DNA of 64,000 nucleotides, taken from the NCBI RefSeq assembly GCF_025999095.1, contig NZ_AP024678.1, positions 1,519,527 through 1,583,526 on the forward strand. Direction: 5' to 3'. This document shows positions 8,615 to 17,310 of this stretch, piece after piece. The notes below the pieces were generated by a model, which was not told the origin of the DNA, ran no database searches, and was given only the letters and a program-made list of their open reading frames with translations. This DNA comes from Thermosynechococcus sp. (GTDB lineage: Bacteria; Cyanobacteriota; Cyanobacteriia; Thermosynechococcales; Thermosynechococcaceae). Made by a program: the position numbers and the translations under genes. Within the stretch, counting starts at the first letter, position 1. Each line of letters begins with the position of its first letter.

Positions 8615-9571
8615 TTAGGACATTTCCAGCATGCGTTGGATGGGCTTGAGGGCAGCAAGGCGCACGTCCTCGGGCAGCTGAATTTGGGGCTGGCGATCGC
8701 GCATACACAAATAGAGCTTTTCTAGGGTATTCAGACGCATAAAGGGGCACTCGTTACAATTGCAGGTCTGATCCTGAGGCGGTGCAGGAATAAAGGTTTT
8801 CTGAGGGTTGCGCCGCTGCATCTGGTGGAGAATCCCGGGCTCGGTGACAACGATAAACGTGTCGCAATCTTCGGTTTGGCTGTAGTTAAGCAGGGCGGTT
8901 GTTGAACCAATGAAATTGGCATGGCGGAGCACCGCCTCTTCGCATTCGGGATGGGCAATGACCTGAGCGGTGGGGTAGGCAGCCTTGAGTTCGAGGATAC
9001 GTCGCTCTGAGAAGGTTTCATGGACAATACAACTGCCCTGCCAAAGCACCATTTGCCGACCCGTTTGCGCCATCACGTAGCGGCCAAGGTTGCGATCGGG
9101 GGCAAAAATCAAGGGTTGATTCGCCGGCAACTGCTGGACAATTTTCACCGCGTTGGAACTGGTGCAGATGATGTCACTGAGGGCCTTAATTTCGGCAGAG
9201 CAGTTAATGTAGGAAATCACCAAATGGTCAGGGTACTGCGCCTTAAAAGCAGCAAAGGCGTCTGCAGGGCAACTATCTGCTAAAGAACAGCCCGCCGCCA
9301 AATCGGGCAGCAGCACCAACTTATCGGGGTTGAGGATCTTGGCGGTTTCGGCCATGAAATGCACCCCCGCAAAGACAATGACATCGGCATTGGTACTGGC
9401 CGCCTGCCGTGACAGCCCCAAGGAATCACCAATATAATCGGCCACATCTTGAATGGCCGGGTCTTGGTAGTAGTGCGCCAGAATGACTGCATTCAGTTCC
9501 CGCTTCCGGTCTTGGATAGCGGCAACCAGATCAAGGGGGAGGGGGGGGGTGGGGGGCAGCAAGGGTGGCAA
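8615..9571 (-). CDS. nadA: Quinolinate synthase
   Basis: Condenses iminoaspartate with dihydroxyacetone phosphate to quinolinate for NAD synthesis. Visible family features are [21 protein letters not shown] near the N-terminus, [17 protein letters not shown], and the cysteine cluster [10 protein letters not shown] near the C-terminus that helps hold the [4Fe-4S] cluster. The start is uncertain. The frame stays open to an ATG at 9685, but that would overlap crtD by 92 bp; TTG at 9571 (318 residues) or CTG at 9577 give a normal length and a short gap after crtD. A run of nine C in the coding strand (9541-9549) lies in the Pro-rich N-terminus. Probably co-transcribed with crtD. Confidence 0.92.
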   Translation of the reverse strand: MPPLLPPTPPLPLDLVAAIQDRKRELNAVILAHYYQDPAIQDVADYIGDSLGLSRQAASTNADVIVFAGVHFMAETAKILNPDKLVLLPDLAAGCSLADSCPADAFAAFKAQYPDHLVISYINCSAEIKALSDIICTSSNAVKIVQQLPANQPLIFAPDRNLGRYVMAQTGRQMVLWQGSCIVHETFSERRILELKAAYPTAQVIAHPECEEAVLRHANFIGSTTALLNYSQTEDCDTFIVVTEPGILHQMQRRNPQKTFIPAPPQDQTCNCNECPFMRLNTLEKLYLCMRDRQPQIQLPEDVRLAALKPIQRMLEMS

Positions 9572-9593
9572 ACACAGCGTGTCCGTTTCCTCA

Positions 9594-11138
9594 TCAATTG
9601 ATTGGCCTCGGTGTTCCTCTATTATAGTGATTTTTACCAAAATTGGTATCACTGGCAACCACCTGTTGGACGAGGGCACGGGCACCGTAGCTGACGCCGG
9701 CAGTGCCTTCCCCTGGATGTACAGAATCTCCCACTAACCACAGGTGGGGAATTGGGGTGCGGCTTGCCAAGCCAAAGGGGCCAAAGGTGCTCAGGCGTTG
9801 ACTAATGCCACCGACAATGCCATCTATCCGTGCCGTGTAGCGCCAGAAGGTGCGGGGAGTGGCTGCTTCGCAGTGGACAATGTGCTCGGGCCGCAGATCA
9901 AAGAATTCCCCGAGGCGTTCCAGAGCCGTTTGGGTATATTGTGCCTTGGTGGCGGCGTAATCTAAGTGGGGCTGCCGCCAGAAATTCGGTTCGGTAAAAC
10001 TAGAAGCAATCAGGGTGCGATAGCCGTCGGGAGCACGGCCATCCTGGGGCTGACTCACAGAAACAAAGAGGGAGTTGTTTTCGCCAATTGGCCCCTGCGG
10101 ATCGTAGAGAAATTGCAGGTGCGGTGGACACGCTTCCGGAATGGCGGACTCCTTCACTCCCAGGTAGAGGACGAAGGCACCGGCGGCCGGCGGCAGCCTT
10201 TTTAAGCGGCGGGCATAGCCAGGGGGAAGGGCATCGCCAAGGAGCTGGGGCAGGTTTTGGGCAGGGACATTGGCCACAATGTGATCGGCGGCAACGCGCT
10301 CCAAGGTTTTTGTTTTTAGGTTTTCCACCTGTACGGCGACGGCACGCCCTCCCTCGACTTCAATGTAATGGACCCGATGACGGGTGTAGATTTGGCCGCG
10401 ATCCCGCCGCAGGGCATTGGCTAGCAAATCACTGAGCACCTGCATACTGCCGTGGAGATGGTAAAGACCGTGGGGCTCCTGGGCAAGGCAGAGAGCGGTG
10501 GCACCATAGAGCAATGCCGTTTCACTGGCATCCACTTGGGAGTAGAGCTTGAGCTGGAGATCTAGAAATTGCCGCAGCCGGCGATCGCTCCCCAGACCAC
10601 AGAGATTCAGCCAATCGGTTACCGTCATCAGACTAAAGGGCACCGTGAGGAGGGTGTCGGGACGCAGGGCTTGCACCAGTTTCCACAGATCAAAGCCATT
10701 GCGGGGGGGCAAAATTGGCTGCCGCTGCTGAAATCGCCAACTAATGGCAAATAGTTGTTCAAGGCCTTGCCAAAATCGCTCACTGCCCAGAAAGTGGCGT
10801 TGACGTTCTAGTCGCCAGCGATCGCGATGGCGCCAAACATTAATGGGCGTTGTTTCCTGCGGCAGATACACCGCACAGGCGGGGTCACAGGGGGTTGCTG
10901 CTGGCAGAGGCATCTCTAATTCAGCCAAAATCTGGGCATGGATCCCCCCCGGCTCCAGACCCGCCACTTGGGTGGCACCCACATCAAAGGTAAAGCCGCG
11001 TCGCTGAAAGGTTGAAGCACAGCCCCCTAATTGGGCGGCCTGTTCAAATAGTTGGACGCGGTAGCCCCGTCGTGCCAACAAGGCTGCTGTCGTCAGACCA
11101 CCAATGCCGCCGCCAATGACGACCACGTGCTTTGCCAT
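9594..11138 (-). CDS. crtD: CrtD-like carotenoid 3',4'-desaturase (FAD-dependent CrtI/CrtISO family)
   Basis: A 514-residue flavoprotein with the N-terminal dinucleotide fold [20 protein letters not shown] and an acidic residue in LFEQ. The C-terminal FAD-contact motif is [19 protein letters not shown]. Within phytoene-desaturase relatives this C-terminus resembles cyanobacterial CrtD (slr1293 type), which desaturates the end group in myxol/myxoxanthophyll synthesis. CrtISO-like isomerases are the main alternative. It starts at an ATG at 11138 and lies upstream of nadA on the same strand. Confidence 0.78.
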   Translation of the reverse strand: MAKHVVVIGGGIGGLTTAALLARRGYRVQLFEQAAQLGGCASTFQRRGFTFDVGATQVAGLEPGGIHAQILAELEMPLPAATPCDPACAVYLPQETTPINVWRHRDRWRLERQRHFLGSERFWQGLEQLFAISWRFQQRQPILPPRNGFDLWKLVQALRPDTLLTVPFSLMTVTDWLNLCGLGSDRRLRQFLDLQLKLYSQVDASETALLYGATALCLAQEPHGLYHLHGSMQVLSDLLANALRRDRGQIYTRHRVHYIEVEGGRAVAVQVENLKTKTLERVAADHIVANVPAQNLPQLLGDALPPGYARRLKRLPPAAGAFVLYLGVKESAIPEACPPHLQFLYDPQGPIGENNSLFVSVSQPQDGRAPDGYRTLIASSFTEPNFWRQPHLDYAATKAQYTQTALERLGEFFDLRPEHIVHCEAATPRTFWRYTARIDGIVGGISQRLSTFGPFGLASRTPIPHLWLVGDSVHPGEGTAGVSYGARALVQQVVASDTNFGKNHYNRGTPRPIN

Positions 11139-11216
11139 TGTTATTCCTAAGTCAGTGAGCAGTACTTAGCACTTTAGCCACGGGCAGCCAGGGCTGACAA
11201 GGCAAAAGGCGATCAC

Positions 11217-11861
11217 CTAGCGCCGCCGCAACTGCAGCTGCTCATAGACCTGCCGCAAAGACACCCGATGATAGGCCAAGGCAACAAGGGTGTGGTAAAA
11301 CAAGTCTGCTACCTCGCTGGCGATCGCCTCTGGATCATCGTCTTTGCAGGCCATGACCACTTCTGCGGTTTCTTCCCCCAGCTTCTTGAGAATTTTGTTA
11401 TCCCCGGCAGTGAATAGGCTAGACGTGTAGGACTGCAACTGCGGGAAATCCCGCCGCTGGCAAACAATGCTATATACCTGTGAGAGGGTATCGGCGGGAG
11501 GGGGCTCAATGTATTCTCCCTTGGCTCCATGGCGGTGAAAACAACTACGCTCGCCTGTGTGGCAGGCAATGTGCCCCACCTGTTCTACAGTGAGCAATAG
11601 AGCATCACTATCGCAGTCATAGCGGATACTTTTTACCCACTGCACATGGCCAGAGGTTTCCCCCTTCGGCCACAATTCTTGGCGCGATCGACTCCAAAAC
11701 CATGTGCGACCCGTCTCAAGGGTTTTCTGGAGCGATTCCCGATTCATCCATGCCAGCATCAGCACGGTTCCGTCCAAATAGTCTTGGACAATCGCTGGCA
11801 CTAAACCCCGTTCATCGTAGCGAATCTCATCTAGGGGGAGGCTAAGGGCAGTGGCGGGCAT
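11217..11861 (-). CDS. hisIE: Histidine biosynthesis bifunctional protein HisIE
   Basis: A 214-residue fusion for two early histidine steps. The N-terminal phosphoribosyl-AMP cyclohydrolase (HisI) shows [12 protein letters not shown], the zinc/Mg site DCDSDALL and HTGERSCF. The C-terminal phosphoribosyl-ATP pyrophosphohydrolase (HisE) shows [13 protein letters not shown] and [11 protein letters not shown] place the start at the ATG at 11861. The frame is open further upstream to 11984, but that extension translates the SRP RNA gene and must be an artefact. Confidence 0.93.
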   Translation of the reverse strand: MPATALSLPLDEIRYDERGLVPAIVQDYLDGTVLMLAWMNRESLQKTLETGRTWFWSRSRQELWPKGETSGHVQWVKSIRYDCDSDALLLTVEQVGHIACHTGERSCFHRHGAKGEYIEPPPADTLSQVYSIVCQRRDFPQLQSYTSSLFTAGDNKILKKLGEETAEVVMACKDDDPEAIASEVADLFYHTLVALAYHRVSLRQVYEQLQLRRR

Positions 11862-11884
11862 CAATTCGTTGGCAGTTCTCCAGA

Positions 11885-11986
11885 GGGTGACCCGGAGATC
11901 ACGCCTATCGCAAGCATCCCGTATTGCTGCTTCCTTCCGGACCTGACAAGGTTTAGGCGTTGCGATCGCATGATTCCGAGCCAACC
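11885..11986 (-). ncRNA. ffs: Signal recognition particle RNA (4.5S-like)
   Basis: The minus strand carries GTCAGGTCCGGAAGGAAGCA (within 11928-11957), the near-invariant domain IV loop bound by Ffh. The flanks fold into a long rod: ACGCCTA pairs with TAGGCGT, and GGTTGGCTCGGAATCA pairs imperfectly with TGATCTCCGGGTCACC. The RNA is about 100 nt, the usual small bacterial form. A TATGAT -10 box lies at 11995-11990, placing the 5' end near 11983-11986. A HIP1-like octamer lies inside the stem. It sits just upstream of hisIE on the same strand, so some read-through is possible. Ends are approximate. Confidence 0.93.
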
Positions 11987-12096
11987 TATATCATAGCACA
12001 TGTCATCCAACCCCATAAATTGCCCTATTAGGAATTTTTATCCCTAGTTTCTTAAAGAAAGTTTATATTAAAAGGGTAACAGCGTAAGATTTGGTA

Positions 12097-12774
12097 ATGC
12101 CTATGACCCTTGCTGCACTGATGGTGACGCAGGCTGAGACTCTCCGGGGTCTCTTTCGGACGTTGACGGCAACCAGTTGTCCCTATCGTTATAACTTTCA
12201 TCTCCACACGATTTGTTCAGATGGCCAGCTAACACCGCAGCAAGTGGCGCAACAGGCAATGATCCACGGTCTCAAGGGCTTTGCCATTACCGATCACCAT
12301 GCTTTAGAGGGCTATTTTCAGGCTCGGACATACGTCGAAGCCTATCCAGGGACGGATCGTCCCAAAGTTTACACCGGTATTGAAATTACTGCCCAACTGC
12401 TTGACACAGAAGTGCATATCCTGGGCTATGGCTTTGACCCCCATGCCCCAATCCTGCATCCCTATACCCTGGGCAGCACCCCTGAAGGAGAATGGGCCCA
12501 GGCGGAGCGTGTGATTGCGGCTCTCCATGAGGCGGGTGGCTTGGCGATTTTGGCGCACCCGGCTCGCTATCGGCTGCCTGCGGAACAACTGATTCCCGCT
12601 GCGGTGGCACGGGGAATTGATGGTGTGGAGACCTACTATTGCTACGGTAACCCCGATCCCTGGGAATCTACGCCAGAAACAACGGCCTTGGTGCATGCCT
12701 TGGCGGCAGAGCATCAACTCCTAGAGACCTGTGGGACCGATACCCACGGCCAAAGCATTCTGGTGCGGCGATGA
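12097..12774 (+). CDS. PHP-domain metal-dependent phosphoesterase
   Basis: About 225 residues with the PHP motifs in order: FHLHTICSDGQL (motif I), FAITDHHALEGY (motif II), GIEITAQ (motif III), LAILAHPARYR, and a final GTDTHG. These histidines and aspartates bind the catalytic metals. Stand-alone PHP proteins of this kind (TrpH/YciV-like) hydrolyse small phosphoesters such as 3',5'-nucleoside bisphosphates or short oligonucleotides; the true substrate here is unknown. Starts are possible at ATG 12097 or 12103. Its stop overlaps the next gene's ATG by four bases. Confidence 0.85.
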   Translation: MPMTLAALMVTQAETLRGLFRTLTATSCPYRYNFHLHTICSDGQLTPQQVAQQAMIHGLKGFAITDHHALEGYFQARTYVEAYPGTDRPKVYTGIEITAQLLDTEVHILGYGFDPHAPILHPYTLGSTPEGEWAQAERVIAALHEAGGLAILAHPARYRLPAEQLIPAAVARGIDGVETYYCYGNPDPWESTPETTALVHALAAEHQLLETCGTDTHGQSILVRR

Positions 12775-13022
12775 CAGGAACTGAACTTCTGATCACCGTG
12801 GGGGCGATCGTCATCAGCTGGTTTGTGCTCCGCTGGCTCATCACTGTGCTCAAGGTCACTCTCGGTACGGCGATTAAAATTGCCCTGGTTGTCTTCCTAT
12901 TGCAAATCTTTTTTGGTATCGGTCCCGATCGCCTAGGGGAGCAGCTACAGCTTCTATGGTCACAAGTTACGTCACACGTTACTCGTTATCTGCCCAGACC
13001 TGCTTTGCCATCCTCCCAATAG
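12771..13022 (+). CDS. Small membrane protein, unknown function
   Basis: An 83-residue protein with two hydrophobic segments (about residues 5-27 and 34-50) and a short polar C-terminus. The ATGA overlap with the PHP gene indicates translational coupling, which is the main support that it is real. No family was recognised. Confidence 0.6.
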   Translation: MTGTELLITVGAIVISWFVLRWLITVLKVTLGTAIKIALVVFLLQIFFGIGPDRLGEQLQLLWSQVTSHVTRYLPRPALPSSQ

Positions 13023-13141
13023 GAACAACCTGCAGCTGCTGATGCTGGGGGGCGATCGCGAGCCTTTTTGTGATTGCAGTCAGAATCCAGCCGTCCCTAT
13101 GAAAGTGATCTTCAATTACCAAGAAGAGAAATCTTGGCATT

Positions 13142-15139
13142 CTAGGCAGCCAGCCACGCCTCCCACATCAACACATTCCACAAATGGTATGCCCAGTTCC
13201 GCCGACCCAAAAGATGCTCCTGCCACTTTTGCCGCACTAGCTCTGGATTGAGAAAAGCTTTGCGCTTGAGGCGCGCTTCCGACAGCAAATCCTCCGCCCA
13301 CTCCCGCAGCGGGCCGCGCAGCCATTGATCCAGCGGCACGCCGAACCCCATCTTAGGCCGCTCGATCAATTCCTTGGGCACGTATCGGTAGAGCACCTGG
13401 CGCAGCAGCCACTTGGACTGCCCCTCCCTGATCTTGAAGTGATAGGGCAGCCGCCAAGTAAATTCCACCACGCGGTGATCCAGGAGCGGCACGCGGGTTT
13501 CCAGGCTCACCCCCATCGCCGCGCGATCCACCTTGACCAGGATGTCATCCGGCAGATAGCTGAGCTGGTCGAGGAACATCATCACTTCCTCGAAGGGCCG
13601 CTGGCCCTGGGCCAGGCTCGCCGGCCACGCATCGCGGCGGGAAAGAATCGTCTCGGGCTCCGTGCAACCGATGACCAACTCCTCCGCCGGATGCTTCCAG
13701 TGGGAGACCAGGTAGCGATACACTGCCTCCAGGGAATCGAGCGCCAGCAACTCGGCGAGCTTGTGCATCTTGTCGCCGGCGAGCTTTACCCTAAGCCGGC
13801 GCGGCAGCAGCGGGCCCAGCAACCGAAACACGCGATTCCACGCGGCGGGTGAGGGCCCGGTCAAAGCTGCCGCCAACGCCCGGCGCAGCGGCATGGGTAC
13901 CACACCCAGCCGCTTCCACAGCGCGCGCGTCCAGAAATAGCGGGTGTACCCCCCAAAGAGTTCGTCGCCCCCATCGCCCGAGAGGCTCACCGTCACCTGC
14001 CGGCGCGCGAGCCCAGCTACCAGAAAGGTAGGAATCTGGGACGAATCGGCGAAGGGCTCGTCGTAGAGCGCGGGCAGCCGGGGAATGACCGCCATCGCGT
14101 CGTCCGGTGTCACATAGAGATCGGTATGCGCCGTGCCCAGATGCCGCGCCACGGCCTTGGCGTGCTCGGCCTCATTGTAGTCGCCCTCGTGAAAACCGAT
14201 GGTGAAGGTCTGCACCGGCCGCGCAGATTGCGCCTGCATCAGCGCCACCACGGTGGAAGAATCCACCCCGCCCGACAAAAACGCCCCCAGGGGCACATCG
14301 GCCACCATTTGCCCAGTGATGGCTTGCCTGAGCAGGCGTTCGAGTTCCTGGGCGGCCTCCGCTTCCGTGCACGCAAGCGGCTCTCTGAACCCCGCCTCTG
14401 CCACCTCGCGCACCGACCAATAGGCTTTGATCTCCCCTTTCCCGGCAGGAGAGGCGCCGGGGCTGAGGGACTGCTCCCCAAACTGCACAAAGCAACCCGG
14501 GGGCAGCTTCCAAATGTTTTCGTAGATGCTCCACGGTGCGGGTATGTAGTCGTACCGCATGAAAAGCGCTAGCGCCTGGCGCTCGATAGCATTGTCAAAC
14601 CCTGGATATGCCCGCAATGCCTTGAGCTCGGAGCCAAATACTAGTGTGCCGTGCACCCAGCCATAGTAGAGCGGTTTTTCACCCATGCGATCGCGCGCCA
14701 GTGTGAGCATACGCCTTTTCCGATCCCAGAGGGCAATGGCGAACATCCCCACGACGCGCTCGAGGGTCTTTTCAATACCCCAAGCTTCAAATGCCGCGAG
14801 CAATGTCTCCGTATCGGAATGGCCGCGCCATGGGGGAACCATCCCGGTAGGGTTGACTTTGGTAAGCTTTTCGCGCAACTCGAGATAGTTGTAGATCTCG
14901 CCGTTGAAGACGATCACGTACCGTCCAGAGGCCGACACCATGGGCTGGTGGCCAGCAGGAGATAGATCGAGGATAGCGAGCCGACGGTGACCCAGTGCAA
15001 TGCCCACTTCTGCATCTACCCATACTCCCGCATCATCCGGCCCGCGGTGGATGAGAGTGTCGGCCATGCGTTGCACAGTGGCGCGAGCATCATCACCAGG
15101 GCAACCGCCAAACTGCCAGAAACCAGTTAAACCGCACAT
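13142..15139 (-). CDS. asnB: Asparagine synthetase (glutamine-hydrolysing), horizontally acquired
   Basis: A complete 665-residue class II amidotransferase fused to an ATP-dependent synthetase. The nucleophile Cys2 opens MCGLTGFWQ. HRRLAILDLSPAGHQPM and FNGEIYNY follow. The synthetase PP-loop is LSGGVDSSTVVALM, then LSGDGGDELFGGY. It makes asparagine, or amidates a sugar or peptide precursor, from glutamine and ATP. The frame is intact. Base composition is clearly GC-richer than the surroundings and HIP1 octamers are sparse, suggesting transfer. A broken methyltransferase of the same composition sits directly upstream (stop three bases before this ATG), as in exopolysaccharide clusters of proteobacteria. 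Confidence 0.93.
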   Translation of the reverse strand: MCGLTGFWQFGGCPGDDARATVQRMADTLIHRGPDDAGVWVDAEVGIALGHRRLAILDLSPAGHQPMVSASGRYVIVFNGEIYNYLELREKLTKVNPTGMVPPWRGHSDTETLLAAFEAWGIEKTLERVVGMFAIALWDRKRRMLTLARDRMGEKPLYYGWVHGTLVFGSELKALRAYPGFDNAIERQALALFMRYDYIPAPWSIYENIWKLPPGCFVQFGEQSLSPGASPAGKGEIKAYWSVREVAEAGFREPLACTEAEAAQELERLLRQAITGQMVADVPLGAFLSGGVDSSTVVALMQAQSARPVQTFTIGFHEGDYNEAEHAKAVARHLGTAHTDLYVTPDDAMAVIPRLPALYDEPFADSSQIPTFLVAGLARRQVTVSLSGDGGDELFGGYTRYFWTRALWKRLGVVPMPLRRALAAALTGPSPAAWNRVFRLLGPLLPRRLRVKLAGDKMHKLAELLALDSLEAVYRYLVSHWKHPAEELVIGCTEPETILSRRDAWPASLAQGQRPFEEVMMFLDQLSYLPDDILVKVDRAAMGVSLETRVPLLDHRVVEFTWRLPYHFKIREGQSKWLLRQVLYRYVPKELIERPKMGFGVPLDQWLRGPLREWAEDLLSEARLKRKAFLNPELVRQKWQEHLLGRRNWAYHLWNVLMWEAWLAA

Positions 15140-15142
15140 AGC

Positions 15143-15990
15143 TCAGCTCTGCACCAATTGTTTATAGAGTCTATAGACGTAGTCATTGCATCCCGAACCG
15201 ACAATATCCGAAAACCTTCCCTAGCGTGCGAAAATCGGAACTGGTGTAAAGTTAGCCCGATCATTCGGGCGGACACTTCATCGGGCCTGATGGACTCATA
15301 CGGCCAGCCACCCAGTCCATCATGGATATCGTGGTAGTAATCCATTGCGCGGTTACCACGATAGGCGGTCACATAGTCTGCAAACCGCCGGCCAGTTAAC
15401 CGAAGGCCAAGGCGCAAAAGGGTCACATACACCCATCGCATCCGAGCCTGAGCCGCAGGAGAAGCCTGCGCATACCAGTACAATTGTTTTCCCAACTGTT
15501 TTCCCAACGCCAGAACAGCTCCATCCAGATGCGCCGATAAAGTGCCAACACAAGGAGACCCTCGAGTGTCACCATCCGCGCGGCACAAGCCAAAGCGCAG
15601 TCGAGGTCGCCGGTGTGGTGCAGTCCCCCAGGAATAAACCACATCGAAAGTTCCCCATTCGGTGGGTGCGAGCTTGAAGATACTTTCTTGCTTGATGCGG
15701 TAAGCGCCGCCGGACACGAAATGAGAAAGCACAGCATGGGTGGTTGCCACCGAATCGGCGTTGCTGTTCACCGCCACCACCTCCCGCGCCCCAAGTCGAA
15801 GGGCCGCGAGATTGTGCAGATCTGAACCACCTCCGATATTGAGAAAGCGCTTGCCATCAAGCCCCTCTCCACCCAGAAGCTACAAAAGCCCCGCTTCCGT
15901 CTCACGCACTTCAACCTCTGTGATCTTCCAGCCAGTTGCGCCCGAAGGCAAGGTGAGCCTCCGCTTGGGTTAGTTTTTTGGGGGGGCATT
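15143..15990 (-). pseudogene. Class I SAM-dependent methyltransferase, frameshifted relic
   Basis: Homology-like blocks occur in order but in changing frames. An FGRNWLE-like start is followed by an in-frame TAG just before LDGKRFLNIGGGSDLHNLAA (degraded SAM-binding loop). FDVVYSWG ends near 15637, then GLHHTGDLDCALACAARM continues in another frame. The frame changes again near 15500 to YWYAQASPAAQA...GNRAMDYYHDIHD, and finally to GSGCNDYVYRLYKQLVQS ending at TGA (15145-15143). At least three frameshifts plus a stop were needed. A 12-bp tandem duplication (about 15484-15508) lies at one junction. The longest open piece is 15127-15780. It was probably coupled to asnB originally. Confidence 0.8.
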
Positions 15991-16106
15991 AGTCTCATTT
16001 CCTCTAAAGAGTTTGCTCAATAAGTTGTTCCGCGAGCAGAGGCTCTCGGTCAGTCAGTTGTGTTCATTATAGTCATTCCAATAAACTATTCCAATAAATA
16101 ATGAGA
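15991..16106. mobile_element. MITE-like 116-bp element with terminal inverted repeats
   Basis: GTCTCATT (15991-15998) is inverted as AATGAGAC (16100-16107), and CATTA occurs immediately outside on both sides (15986-15990 and 16107-16111), like a 5-bp target duplication. The interior is AT-rich and non-coding, with direct repeats ATTCCAATAAA at 16075-16085 and 16088-16098. It sits between the methyltransferase relic and the IS481 relic. No transposase belongs to it here. One base is shared between repeat and flank, so borders may shift by one. Confidence 0.45.
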
Positions 16107-16224
16107 CATTACGCACCACAATAATTCCGAATCACCTCATCAATAGAACCGTTGGAGCCTGCATCCATCGGTGCTCGCTTCAGCGCAGGTCAAGACCCGG
16201 GACATGACCTACCTTTGAAACAAC

Positions 16225-17185
16225 AACTCTGGTCGCTCCATTGGCCATGTTCAGAGTTTCTCGATGGGTGTCATGTGGTCCCAAGCGCGTTGGGGAATTC
16301 GGTGATTGTGCGTCCAAAGGTAGCCTGTGAGCGTCTCTTGCAGATCAGCGGCGGAGACAAACGCTCAGCGCCCAGAATCTCGGCAATGCGACCGTTGAGG
16401 CGCTCGACGATGCCATTGGTTTGCGGGTGGCGAGGTTGGATGAGCCGATACTCAATTCTCTTGTTCGCACAGAGCTGATCGAACGGATGGCGTCCGGTGG
16501 GTTGGCGATCGCCCGTGGTGCAGAAGCGGTCGGTGAACTCCTTGCCGTTATCTGGAGAAAGAGTATGTACCCCAAAGGGGTGTTGGCAAGCACGTGCGCA
16601 AAAAAGTGCGTCGCAAATTCAGCGTTCTGATCCTCGTGGATTGCCAGATAGACCCAACGCGTTGCCCGGTCAATTGCGACGCAGAGCTAAGGGCACTTCT
16701 CTTCTTGAGACATTGCGGCAGGTACTTGAGTTGATGCGAATAAACCTTGGCTCGTCGTCTTTGAACTGCCGCGTGGTCGTTTTGTCCCTCCTTCTGCGCT
16801 TGCGCGCTCCTTTTGCAGTGCGCGTAGGTTCGAGATCCTGTGGCGGCGCAGACAGGGATCTAGCGCTGAGCGGCTGAGGTTGGAGTTGAGGAAGGTTCAG
16901 GCAAGAACCAGCAGGTCATCAAGGGGCAGCAAAAGGAGCTTACGCACCTCAACGATCGCAAGCTCTTGCGCTGCAGTAAGCATAGTGTTCAAGCGATGAG
17001 GGCGGGTGCTCTTGTCTGCAACACCTCTGCGGCACCCCGGCGCTTTCGCCATTTCGCGACCGTATGGCGGTGGATACCGTAGCGTCTGGCAAGGTCGCGG
17101 TGACTTACCGAAGCGGGTGCTTGTCGGGCCTCGCGGCGAATCCGAGGTGTGGTTCGGGCTTAGCGTGAATCCGGGGCATGGCTAC
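16225..17185 (-). pseudogene. IS481-family transposase, decayed
   Basis: Reading the minus strand in changing frames gives an IS481-type transposase in order: RDLARRYGIHRHTVAKWRKR (helix-turn-helix), RPHRLNTMLTAAQELAIVEV, LLLLPLDDLLVLA, LDPCLRRHRISNLRALQKE, the catalytic-core pieces VAIDRATRWVYLAIH (first D), SPDNGKEFTDRF (second D) and PQTNGIVERLNGRI (E), and HNHRIPQRAWDHMTPIEKL near the end. At least four frameshifts break it, so it is inactive. Terminal repeats were not confidently located. It sits just downstream of dnaX. Confidence 0.82.
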
Positions 17186-17310
17186 GCTCCTTCCTTGCAT
17201 GCTTTTCGGTCTGGTAACAGGCGTTCGAAGAGCCGGTCTGCTTCGAGGAGTTGAGCACAACTTCTGGGAATATAACGATGCAGGACCGGACAACTAAACC
17301 CTCAGAGGCC

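Noticed and set aside
11862-11984. N-terminal extension of HisIE
   Set aside because: It is the SRP RNA gene read as protein.
13050-13073. Terminator built on a HIP1 octamer before asnB
   Set aside because: The GGC/GCC stem is too short even though a T run follows.
13042-13251. 69-codon plus-strand ORF
   Set aside because: It runs antisense into asnB, with no ribosome site and low-complexity translation.
15127-15780. Intact 217-residue protein
   Set aside because: It is only the longest open piece of a frameshifted methyltransferase, joining in-frame and out-of-frame segments.
16345-16593. 82-codon minus-strand ORF
   Set aside because: It is a wrong-frame reading of the decayed IS481 transposase core.
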